NCBI GenBank assembly: GCA_041394725.1
Contig: JAWKHR010000020.1
Span: forward strand, 1 to 64,000
From: JAWKHR01 sp041394725
Lineage (GTDB): Bacteria > Acidobacteriota > Vicinamibacteria > Vicinamibacterales > SCN-69-37
Reading direction: 5' to 3'
Length of the DNA stretch: 64,000 nt
In this document: positions 16,901 to 24,534 of the stretch, one piece after another
Layout of the letters: the number at the start of each line of letters is the position of its first letter
How positions within the stretch are numbered: the stretch's first letter is position 1
The notes under the pieces: generated by a model
The model's database searches: none
What the model was told of the DNA's origin: nothing
What the model saw: only the letters and a program-made list of their open reading frames with translations
Translations under genes and position numbers: made by a program

Positions 16901-17617
16901 TCAGAGGACATCCCGCCCATGCCGCCGCAGCCACCGCTCGGCCTCGCGCCAGCGGTCGCAGACGCGGTCGACCTCGCGCCAGAAGCGGCGGGAGTGGTTG
17001 GGCTGGCGGAGGTGCATCAGCTCGTGGAGGATCACGTAGTCGGCGACGAAGGGCGGCATCTGGATGAGGCGCCAGTTGAGGGCGATGACGCGGCGGGGCG
17101 AGCAGGATCCCCAGCGCGATCGCTGGTTGCGGACGCGGACCTCGCGCACCTGCTCGCCACAGGCCGAGGCGAGCTCGAGACACCGGACGGGAAGTTCGCG
17201 CGCGGCCAGCTCGCGCGCCCAGCGTTCGAACGCGGCGCGGGGCGCGAGGCCGGACCGGGGCGGCGGCATGCGGTCGGCGCCGAGGGTCGTGCCGCCGTCG
17301 GGATCGCGGCCGACGACGAGGCGTTCGCCGCGCCACCAGATCGGGGTGCCTTCATCCCAGGCCCCTTGCGCCGCGCGGCGGCGCCGCTCGCGCGCCACCC
17401 AGTCGGCCTGGCGTGCCACGAAGTTCAGGCCGCCGCGAATCGAGGCGCCGCGCGGCACGGTCAGCCGCAGGCTGCCGTCCGCCGCCACGCGCAGCACGTA
17501 GCGCCGCGCCCGGGCGTGCCGGGCGATCGTCACCGGCTCGTCCGCGTCGCCCAGCCGGACGAGGTGGGTGCGCGGGCTCGCGGGGGGCGGTGACGACCAG
17601 GGCAGGCGGAGCTGCAC
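16901..17617 (-). CDS. YgjP-like M48-family metallopeptidase
   Basis: This 238-residue protein matches the YgjP/DUF45 group of zinc metallopeptidases. The signature is RSRWGSCSPRRVIALNWRL followed by HELMH at residues 198-202 and PNHSRRFW, which give two zinc histidines, the catalytic Glu199 and His208 as the probable third ligand. The N-terminal half holds the usual RRYVLRVAADGSLRLTVPRGAS beta region. The cellular role of the group is poorly known; the form is cytoplasmic, with no signal peptide. I chose the GTG at 17617; the frame is open further upstream but encodes only repeat-derived sequence there. It is convergent with pbpC and the GxxExxY cassette. Confidence 0.85.
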   Translation of the reverse strand: MQLRLPWSSPPPASPRTHLVRLGDADEPVTIARHARARRYVLRVAADGSLRLTVPRGASIRGGLNFVARQADWVARERRRRAAQGAWDEGTPIWWRGERLVVGRDPDGGTTLGADRMPPPRSGLAPRAAFERWARELAARELPVRCLELASACGEQVREVRVRNQRSRWGSCSPRRVIALNWRLIQMPPFVADYVILHELMHLRQPNHSRRFWREVDRVCDRWREAERWLRRHGRDVL

Positions 17618-17691
17618 GACCCGACATGGTAGGACACCGGGGGCCGTTCCGGCGGATCGGGCGCCAGGCTGCGAGCAGCCGTTCCGTGAAC

Positions 17692-17745
17692 CGGGCGTCC
17701 GGCCGCCGGGTGTCCGGCCGGGCGTCCGGCCGCCGGGTGTCCGGC
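17692..17745. repeat. 27-bp tandem repeat (two perfect copies)
   Basis: The 27-bp unit starting CGGGCGTCCGGCCGCCGGG is repeated perfectly twice, followed by a partial CGGGCCTGGCGGC. It lies in the 318-bp gap 17618-17935 between the divergent metallopeptidase and TetR genes. The rest of that gap holds an AT-richer promoter region. Confidence 0.8.
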
Positions 17746-17795
17746 CGGGCCTGGCGGCATCGCCGGGGTCGCCACCGCCCCGGTCACGCATCCTC

Positions 17796-17905
17796 TTGAC
17801 GGCGTTGAGCTTGTGAATTTCTAGAACAAACGGTTCAAAACATACGTAATACTTGAAGTTTGCGGGATTCTTCCGCGTCGGATGTGCAAGCAACCACTTG
17901 CTTGC
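17796..17905 (+). promoter_or_regulatory. TetR promoter region with dyads
   Basis: This is the most AT-rich stretch of the left half. TTGACG (17796-17801) is a possible -35 element. TTCTAGAA (17819-17826) and GAAC-N5-GTTC (17824-17836) are small dyads. A perfect 20-bp dyad GCAAGCAA-CCAC-TTGCTTGC occupies 17886-17905, 30 bp before the preferred TetR start; its size and place fit a TetR-family operator. Confidence 0.55.
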
Positions 17906-17935
17906 CACGCCGGCGCCGGCCCCGCCGGATCACCC

Positions 17936-18535
17936 ATGGACGTGCGAGACGCCCTGCTCAAGGCGGCCCTGAAGGCCTTCGCCGACGCCGGTACCCGCGG
18001 TGCGACCACCCGTCGCATCGCGCAGGACGCCGGCGTCAACGAGGTGACCCTCTTCCGCCACTTCCAGAGCAAGGACGACCTGATGCGCGCGGCGCTCGAG
18101 CACTTCGCCGGGCAGGCCTTCGGGCGACGCCTGCCGGACGACCCGGTGGACCCGCGGGCGGAACTCCTGACCTGGTGCCAGGAACACCATCGCGCGCTCC
18201 ACCGCGCGCGCGCCCTGATTCGACGGTCGATGGGCGAGTACGCCGAACGGCCCGAATCCTGCAGTCAGGGCCTGCAGGTCTCCGTGCGCATCGCGCACGA
18301 GCTGTCAGCCTACCTGCGCGAGCTCAAGCGTCGCGGCCTGGCCCGCGAGGGCTGGGACGAGCGCGCCGCCGCGGCGATGCTGATGGGCGCGCTGTTCACC
18401 GACGCGATGGGCCGCGACACGATGCCCGAGCGCTATCCCTACTCGATGCGCGACGCGGTCGAGCAGTACGTGGACCTTTTCCTGCACGCGCTGGGCGTGC
18501 CCGCGGCGCCGGCGGCCCCGGCGGCCGACCGGTGA
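17936..18535 (+). CDS. TetR-family transcriptional regulator
   Basis: This 199-residue protein has the classic TetR N-terminus: ALLKAALKAFADAGTRGATTRRIAQDAGVNEVTLFRHFQSKDDLM holds the helix-turn-helix at about residues 22-45. The rest is a helical ligand-binding domain. It is the first gene ahead of a TolC-HlyD-RND efflux set in the same direction, so it is probably their repressor, released by a substrate of the pump. I preferred the ATG at 17936 over the in-frame ATG at 17882 because it sits close to the first helix and leaves a perfect 20-bp palindrome at 17886-17905 in the untranslated leader. Neither start has a strong ribosome binding site. Confidence 0.9.
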   Translation: MDVRDALLKAALKAFADAGTRGATTRRIAQDAGVNEVTLFRHFQSKDDLMRAALEHFAGQAFGRRLPDDPVDPRAELLTWCQEHHRALHRARALIRRSMGEYAERPESCSQGLQVSVRIAHELSAYLRELKRRGLAREGWDERAAAAMLMGALFTDAMGRDTMPERYPYSMRDAVEQYVDLFLHALGVPAAPAAPAADR

Positions 18536-18586
18536 CGCACGGCCGGGTGAAGCCACCGGGTCACGCAGCCGGGTGAAGCACAGGTG

Positions 18587-20182
18587 ATGCTGATGATGTC
18601 GACGTCGAACGCCTCGTCTCCCCTCGGATCGCCGTTCCGCTCAGGTGTGGCCGCGATCGCGGCCGTCGCCGCCATCGCGGTGGCCGTCCCGGCCGCGGCA
18701 CAGGCGCCGCCCGGCCTTGCAGCCGCGCCACCGCGCGACGCGCCACCACACGCCGCGCCACCACAGGCCGCGCCACCACCGGCCGCGCCACCACAGGCCG
18801 CGAGGCGGCTGACGCTCGACGAGGCGCTGCGCCTGGCCCGCGATCAGTCCGAGGCGATCACGATCGCCCAGGCCGCCGAGGCGCGCGCCGACGCGGACCA
18901 CGTGCGCGCGCGCAGCCAGCGCCTGCCGCAGTTCTCGGCCTCGAGCTCGTACGACCGGACGCTCGCCTCGGAGTTCAGCTCGGCGATCGACCGGTCCGGG
19001 CCGGTGTGCGCGCCGCTCAGCGTCGATCCCGCCGAGCCGCTCGCCGCGCGCGTCTCCGAACTCGAGCGCGCGGCGCAGTGCGGCGCGCTCGGCCCGACGT
19101 TCGACTTCGCCAACCTGCCGTTCGGCCAGAAGAACGTCTACCGGGTCAACGTGTCGTTCAGCCAGCTCGTGTGGGCGGGCGGTCGCGTGGGCGCCCTGGA
19201 GCGCCAGGCGCTCGGCTCGCGCGACGCCGCGGTGCTCGGGACGTCGTCGGCCGAGGCGTCGGTCGCGCTCGACGTCACGCGCGCGTTCTACGACGCCGCG
19301 CTCGCCGACCAGCTCGTCGCGATCGCGCAATCGGGCCTCGACCAGGCCACGGCCGCGTACGATCAGACGCGCCTCGCGTTCGAGGCGGGCCGGCAGCCGG
19401 AGTTCGAGCTGCTGCGCGCGCAGGTGGCGCGCGACAACCAGCGGCCCGTGCTGATCCGGCGCCAGGCGGATCGCGACATCGCGTACCTGCGGCTCCGGCA
19501 GCTGCTCGACCTGCCGCCCGGGACGCCGCTCGACCTCGTCGCGAACCTCGACGCCGACGACCTCGCGCCGCCCGAGCCGTTCGCGGCCGGCCTGGATCGG
19601 GCGGCGGAGGTCGATCCCGACGCGCGCGCGAGCGTCCGCCAGGCGGCGGCGCTCGTCCAGGTGCGCGAGGCGGGCGTGGACGTGGCGCGCGCCGCGCGCC
19701 TGCCGAACGTGAGCGTGACCTCGTCGTTCGGCGAGGTCGGCTACCCGTCGTCGGGCGTCTTCCCGAGCTTCGGCGACTTCCGGACGAACTGGACGCTCGG
19801 CGCCTCCGTGCAGGTGCCGGTGTTCACGGGTCGCCGGCTGAAGGGCGACGAGCTGGCGGCGCAGTCGGATCTCGCCGAGGCGCAGGCGCGCCTGCAGCAG
19901 GCGCGCGAGCTGGCCGAACTCGACGCGGCGACGGCGCGCCAGGATCTGGCCGCGGCGCAGGCCGTGTGGGAGGCCAGCGCCGGCACGATCGAGCAGGCCG
20001 CGCGCGCGTACCAGATTGCCGAGCTCCGCTTCCGCGAGGGCCTGTCCACGCAGCTCGAGCTGTCGGACTCGCGCTTCTCGCTGCAGCAGGCCCAGGCCAA
20101 CCGCGCCCAGGCGGCGCGCGATCTCCAGGTGGCCCGCGCCCGGGTGGCGCTGCTGCCCAATCTCCCCGCAGGTGCCCGATGA
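18587..20182 (+). CDS. TolC-family outer membrane efflux protein
   Basis: This protein of about 531 residues has a signal peptide (hydrophobic AAIAAVAAIAVAVPAAAQA), then a Pro/Ala-rich stretch built from 12-base repeats (PPHAAPPQAAPPPAAPP), then RRLTLDEALRLARDQSEAI, the standard opening of the TolC fold. Two similar coiled-coil halves follow, with the outer-membrane loop region around NVSFSQLVWAGGRVGALERQALG and the closing QLELSDSRFSLQQAQANRAQAARDLQVARARV. It forms the trimeric exit duct of a tripartite pump. The start lies in a cluster of start codons (GTG 18584, ATG 18587, 18593, 18596); the choice does not change the mature protein. Its stop overlaps the HlyD start by 4 bases. In the short gap after tetR, a CCGGGTGAAGC segment occurs twice. 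Confidence 0.93.
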   Translation: MLMMSTSNASSPLGSPFRSGVAAIAAVAAIAVAVPAAAQAPPGLAAAPPRDAPPHAAPPQAAPPPAAPPQAARRLTLDEALRLARDQSEAITIAQAAEARADADHVRARSQRLPQFSASSSYDRTLASEFSSAIDRSGPVCAPLSVDPAEPLAARVSELERAAQCGALGPTFDFANLPFGQKNVYRVNVSFSQLVWAGGRVGALERQALGSRDAAVLGTSSAEASVALDVTRAFYDAALADQLVAIAQSGLDQATAAYDQTRLAFEAGRQPEFELLRAQVARDNQRPVLIRRQADRDIAYLRLRQLLDLPPGTPLDLVANLDADDLAPPEPFAAGLDRAAEVDPDARASVRQAAALVQVREAGVDVARAARLPNVSVTSSFGEVGYPSSGVFPSFGDFRTNWTLGASVQVPVFTGRRLKGDELAAQSDLAEAQARLQQARELAELDAATARQDLAAAQAVWEASAGTIEQAARAYQIAELRFREGLSTQLELSDSRFSLQQAQANRAQAARDLQVARARVALLPNLPAGAR

Positions 20183-21297
20183 TGGTTCGACGAGGTTCGA
20201 CGCTTCTCCTGGTGCTCGTCATCGGCGCGGCCGCGGCCGCGTGCGGCGGCACCGAGGAGGTGGCCGGCGCGGCCGGCCCCTACACGCTGCAGCTCGCGCC
20301 CGAGCAGACGGCCACGGTCGCCGAGGCCGACCTGACCTCGGGGCCGACCATCTCCGGCCAGCTCACGCCGGCCCGCGAGGCGACCGTGCGGTCGCAGGTG
20401 GGCGGGTCGATCGTGAGCCTCGGGGTCGATCGCGGCGAGGCGGTCCGGAAGGACGAGGTCGTGGCGCGGATCTCGTCGCGCGACCTGGAGCAGGCGCTCG
20501 CGTCGTCCGAGACCGCCGTGCGCTCGGCCGAGACCGCGCTCGAGGTCGCGCGCAGCGAGCAGCAGCGCACCGAGGCGCTCGTCACGGGCGGCGCGCTCGC
20601 GGCCCGCGACCTGGAGCAGGCGCGCAACGCGGTCGCCAACGCCGAGGCCGCGCTCGCCGCGGCCCGGTCGCGCGAGACGTCGGTGCGCCAGCAGATCGAC
20701 GACACCGCGGTCCGCGCGCCGTTCGCCGGCGTCGTGAGCGACCGGCCGGCCAGCCCCGGCGACGTCGTCACGCCCGGGACGCCGATCGTGACGGTCATCG
20801 ACCCGTCGAGCCTGCGGCTCGAGGCGCTCGTCCCATCGGATGCGATCGGCCAGGCGCGGCCGGGCTCGACGGTCCGGTTCACGATCCGCGGCTATCCCGG
20901 CCAGGCGTTTGCCGGCCGGATCGACCGCGTGGCGCCGACGGCCGACCCGGTGACGCGCCAGGTGGCCATCTTCGTCACCCTGCCGAACGTCAACGGGCGG
21001 CTCATCGCGGGCCTCTTCGCCGAGGGCCGCGTCGAGGCCGAGCGGCACCGCGGCCTGGTGATTCCGCTGTCGGCGCTCGACGAGACCGGCCCGGTGCCGG
21101 TCGTCACGCGTGTCCACGACGGGAAGGCCGAGCGCGTGACGGTGACCACCGGCCTGCGGGAGGCCGACTCCGAGCGGGTCGAGATCACGGGCGGGCTCAC
21201 CGCCGGCGACGTGGTCGTCACCGGATCGGCCAAGCGCGTGGCGCCGGGCACGCCGGTGTCGATCGTCTCGGGCGGGCCGGCGGGGACGGGGGACTGA
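20179..21297 (+). CDS. RND efflux periplasmic adaptor (HlyD/MFP family, lipoprotein)
   Basis: This 372-residue protein has a lipoprotein signal: the hydrophobic LLLVLVIGAAAA ends in AAC, with Cys22 as the lipid-modified residue. The order is that of membrane fusion proteins: a barrel-sandwich half (ATVRSQVGGSIVSLGVDRGEAVRKDEVVARI), a long alpha-helical hairpin rich in Glu, Ala and Arg (about residues 100-165), the second lipoyl half (DDTAVRAPFAGVVSDRPASPGDVVTPG), then beta-barrel and membrane-proximal domains. It bridges the inner-membrane RND pump and the TolC duct. It overlaps the TolC stop (ATGA) and is followed 3 bases later by the pump gene. Confidence 0.93.
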   Translation: MMVRRGSTLLLVLVIGAAAAACGGTEEVAGAAGPYTLQLAPEQTATVAEADLTSGPTISGQLTPAREATVRSQVGGSIVSLGVDRGEAVRKDEVVARISSRDLEQALASSETAVRSAETALEVARSEQQRTEALVTGGALAARDLEQARNAVANAEAALAAARSRETSVRQQIDDTAVRAPFAGVVSDRPASPGDVVTPGTPIVTVIDPSSLRLEALVPSDAIGQARPGSTVRFTIRGYPGQAFAGRIDRVAPTADPVTRQVAIFVTLPNVNGRLIAGLFAEGRVEAERHRGLVIPLSALDETGPVPVVTRVHDGKAERVTVTTGLREADSERVEITGGLTAGDVVVTGSAKRVAPGTPVSIVSGGPAGTGD

Positions 21298-21300
21298 GGC

Positions 21301-24300
21301 ATGTTCATCTCCGACTTCGCCATCAAGCGCCCCGTCATCACCATCGTCAGCATGGTGGCGCTGGTGGTGTTCGGCCTGGTGTCGCTGGCGCTGCTCAACA
21401 CGGACGAGTTCCCCGACGTCGCGGTCCCGCTGGTCGTGGTGCAGGTGCCGTATCCGGGCGCCTCGCCGGAGAACGTCGAACGCGACATCGTGGACCCGCT
21501 GGAAGAGGCGTTCGCGGGCATCAGCGGCGTGAAGAAGATCACGTCGAACTCGCTCGACAGCTTCGCGGTGCTCCTCGTGCAGTTCACGTACGAGAAGGAC
21601 CTGACGGTCGCGACGCAGGACATCCGCGACGAGGTCAACGCGATCCGCAACGACCTGCCGCCCGAGATGGAGGAGCCGATCCTCACGCGGGTCAACCCGG
21701 CGGACTTCCCGATTCTCTCGCTGGCGCTCTCGTCGGACACGATGAGCGTGGCGCAGCTCACCGTGCTGGCCGACCCGGGCATCACGCGCGAGCTGCGGAG
21801 CATCGGCGGGGTGGGGTCGGTGGACGTGATCGGCGCGAACACGCGCGAGATGACGGTGGACCTGCGGCCCGAGGCGCTGACGGCCGCGCACGTGAGCGTG
21901 GCCGAGGTCGTCGGCGCGCTCCAGGCGCAGAACCTGTCGGCGCCGGTCGGCCGCGTGATCGGCGACCACGACGAGCGGAGCATCCGGCTCGGCGGCCGCG
22001 TGGACACGGCCGCGCAGTTCGCGCAGATCGTCGTCGCCGACCGCGACGGCCGGCTGGTCCGCCTGGGCGACGTCGCGCACGTCCACGTCGGCGTCGAGGA
22101 GCCGCGGTCGGCGGCCGCGTTCGACGGGCGCGAGGCCGTGGGCATCGACATCAAGAAGGCGAAGGGCTACAGCACGACCGCCGTGGCCGACCAGGTCCGC
22201 GAGGAGATCGCGCGGATCCGCGAGACGCTGCCCGCCGGCGTGAACCTGGAGGTGGTGCGCGACGCGGGCGTGCGCGTGCGCAACTCGGTCGCCAACGTGC
22301 AGGGCGCGCTCATCGAGGGCGCGCTGCTGACCGTGCTCACCGTCTTCCTGTTCCTGAACTCGTGGCGCTCGACCGTCATCACCGGCCTGGCGCTGCCCGT
22401 CTCGGTCATCGCGTCGTTCGCCGCGGTGCTGATGTTCGGCTTCACGCTGAACACGATGTCGCTGCTCGGGCTGTCGCTCGCCATCGGCATCCTGATCGAC
22501 GACGCGATCGTCGTGCGCGAGAACATCGTCCGCCACGTCGAGCAGGGCGCGGACCACCTGCGGGCGGCGCACGAGGGCACGTCGGAGATCGGCCTCGCCG
22601 TGACCGCGACCACCTTCTCGATCGTGGTCGTCTTCGTGCCGATCGCGTTCATGGGCGGCGAGGCGCAGCAGTGGATGGCGCCCTTCGCGCTGACGATCGC
22701 CTGCTCGGTGCTGGTGTCGCTGTTCGTCTCCTTCTCGCTCGACCCGATGCTCTCGGCCTACTGGCCCGATCCGCACCTGCCGCCCGAGCGCCGGTGGTGG
22801 ATCTCGCGGGTGCTCGACCGGTTCAACCACTGGTTCAACCGGCAGGCGGATCGGTACAAGCGCGTCATCGGCTGGGCGCTGCGGCATCGGCTCGCCATGG
22901 TGGGGATCGCGCTCGGGTCGTTCGTCGTGGCGCTCGCGATGCCGGCGCTCGGCTACCTCGGCGGCGGGTTCTTTCCCGTGCAGGACGTCTCCGAGTTCGT
23001 CGTCCAGATCGAGACGCCGCCCGGGTCCAATCTCGCCTACACGCAGGCCAAGGCCGGCGAGGTCGCCGCGCTCGCGCGATCGATGCCGGGTGTCGCCTAC
23101 ACCTACGCGACCGTCGGCGGCTCGACCGGCGCGGTCGACGAGGGCCAGGTCTACGTCCGCCTGGTCCCCAAGGCCGATCGCGCACGGCACCAGGAGACGA
23201 TTGCGGCGGACCTGCGGCGGCGTTTCGACGAGATCGGCGGCGTGACGGCCGCGATCTCGAGCGGGCGCCTCGACAACCAGAAACAGATCCAGGTGCAGGT
23301 GCGTGGCCCGGACATCGACGAGCTGAACGGGATCGCCGACCGCGTGCTGTCGCTCGTGCGCGGCGTGCCGGGCGCGGTGGACGTGGGCCTCTCCACGCGC
23401 GGCCAGCGGCCGGAGCTGGACGTGCGGATCGACCGGGCGCTGGCCGGATCGCTCGGCGTGCGGGTCGGCGACGTCGCGCAGGCGCTGCGGCCGGCCTTCG
23501 CCGGCGTCGACGCGGGCGACTGGACCGACCCGACCGGCAAGACGCGCGACGTGACCGTCCGCCTCGCGCCGGAGTCGCGCCGCAACGCGGCGGACCTGTC
23601 GTCGCTCCCGCTCGTCGTCCGCGACGCGCGCGGCCAGCCGGTGACGCTGCCGCTCGGCCAGATCGCGCGCATCTCCGAGGGCGTCGGCCCGACGCGCATC
23701 GACCACCTCGACCGCGACCGCGTGATCTCCGTCCAGGCCAACACGCAGGGCCGCCCGCTCAGCGAGATCATCCGCGACATCGACGACGGGCTGCGGGCGA
23801 TCGAGCTGCCGCCGGGCTACAGCATCACGCAGGGCGGCGAGACCGAGGACACGCAGGAGGTCTTCGGCCGGATCTTCGTCGCGCTCGGCGTCGCGGTGCT
23901 GCTGATGTACCTGGTGCTCGTCGTCCAGTTCGGGTCGTTCCTCGACCCGCTGGCCATCATGCTGTCGCTGCCGCTCTCGCTCATCGGCGTGGTCGGCATG
24001 CTCATGATGACGGGCGACACGCTGAACATCATGAGCCTCATCGGCGTGATCCTGCTGATGGGCATCGTCGCCAAGAACGCGATCCTGCTGATCGACTTCG
24101 CCAAATGGTCCGAGGAGGCCGGCACGCCGCGGCACGAGGCGATCATCGAGGCCGGCCGCGCGCGGCTGCGGCCGATCCTGATGACGACGCTCGCGCTCAT
24201 CGCGGGGATGATCCCGGTCGCGCTCGGCATCGGCGAGGGCGCCGACTTCCGCGCCCCGCTCGGCCGCGCGGTCATCGGCGGCGTGATCACGTCCACGCTG

Positions 24301-24420
24301 CTGACGCTGCTCGTGATCCCGACCTTCTACGACATCCTCGCCGGCACGCGCGATCGGCTCGGTCGCCTGTTCGGACGTGGACAGAAGGCGTCCGCCAGCG
24401 CGCACCCACGCGCGGCGTGA
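21301..24420 (+). CDS. RND efflux transporter (AcrB/HAE-1 type)
   Basis: This 1039-residue inner-membrane pump opens MFISDFAIKRPVITIVSM and has the twelve-helix RND plan with two large periplasmic loops. TM4 contains the proton-relay pair in GILIDDAIVVREN, and TM10-11 contain the matching GIVAKNAILLIDFA and LRPILMTTLALIAGMIPVALG segments. It uses proton influx to export hydrophobic or amphiphilic compounds through its adaptor and TolC partners encoded just upstream. The DD pair and overall length favour hydrophobic-compound export over metal export, but the substrate is unknown. The TGA stop at 24418-24420 is directly followed by the first base of a palindromic element. Confidence 0.95.
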   Translation: MFISDFAIKRPVITIVSMVALVVFGLVSLALLNTDEFPDVAVPLVVVQVPYPGASPENVERDIVDPLEEAFAGISGVKKITSNSLDSFAVLLVQFTYEKDLTVATQDIRDEVNAIRNDLPPEMEEPILTRVNPADFPILSLALSSDTMSVAQLTVLADPGITRELRSIGGVGSVDVIGANTREMTVDLRPEALTAAHVSVAEVVGALQAQNLSAPVGRVIGDHDERSIRLGGRVDTAAQFAQIVVADRDGRLVRLGDVAHVHVGVEEPRSAAAFDGREAVGIDIKKAKGYSTTAVADQVREEIARIRETLPAGVNLEVVRDAGVRVRNSVANVQGALIEGALLTVLTVFLFLNSWRSTVITGLALPVSVIASFAAVLMFGFTLNTMSLLGLSLAIGILIDDAIVVRENIVRHVEQGADHLRAAHEGTSEIGLAVTATTFSIVVVFVPIAFMGGEAQQWMAPFALTIACSVLVSLFVSFSLDPMLSAYWPDPHLPPERRWWISRVLDRFNHWFNRQADRYKRVIGWALRHRLAMVGIALGSFVVALAMPALGYLGGGFFPVQDVSEFVVQIETPPGSNLAYTQAKAGEVAALARSMPGVAYTYATVGGSTGAVDEGQVYVRLVPKADRARHQETIAADLRRRFDEIGGVTAAISSGRLDNQKQIQVQVRGPDIDELNGIADRVLSLVRGVPGAVDVGLSTRGQRPELDVRIDRALAGSLGVRVGDVAQALRPAFAGVDAGDWTDPTGKTRDVTVRLAPESRRNAADLSSLPLVVRDARGQPVTLPLGQIARISEGVGPTRIDHLDRDRVISVQANTQGRPLSEIIRDIDDGLRAIELPPGYSITQGGETEDTQEVFGRIFVALGVAVLLMYLVLVVQFGSFLDPLAIMLSLPLSLIGVVGMLMMTGDTLNIMSLIGVILLMGIVAKNAILLIDFAKWSEEAGTPRHEAIIEAGRARLRPILMTTLALIAGMIPVALGIGEGADFRAPLGRAVIGGVITSTLLTLLVIPTFYDILAGTRDRLGRLFGRGQKASASAHPRAA

Positions 24421-24534
24421 GGGGGACGGGGCTGATTTCCACAGTTTCGGCCGATCCGGGGACAGTCTCCTGCTATAAGGAGCGGAGACCTGTCCCCCGA
24501 CGAGCCGAAACTGTGGACATCAGACCCGTCCCCC
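24421..24534. repeat. 114-bp palindromic element (REP-like, second copy type)
   Basis: The ends GGGGGACGGGGCTGATTTCC and GGACATCAGACCCGTCCCCC are inverted copies with few mismatches. Inner blocks CACAGTTTCGGC/GCCGAAACTGTG and CGGGGACAG/CTGTCCCCC also pair. The ends and the GGGGACAG block match those of the 217-bp element at 1015-1231, while the inner sequence differs. It starts directly after the RND stop codon, and its right arm contains the GTG used here as start of the next gene. Confidence 0.85.

Noticed and set aside
17618..17908. N-terminal extension of the YgjP-like gene up to 17908
   Set aside because: The added part would be translated from the 27-bp repeat and the tetR promoter region (TPGGRTPGRTPGG text), which does not resemble any part of this protein family.
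19741..24405. Minus-strand open frame of over 1500 codons opposite TolC, HlyD and RND genes
   Set aside because: The translation is rich in Arg, Asp, His and Gln with no recognisable motif. The plus-strand genes are complete and well matched, so this is a codon-bias artefact.
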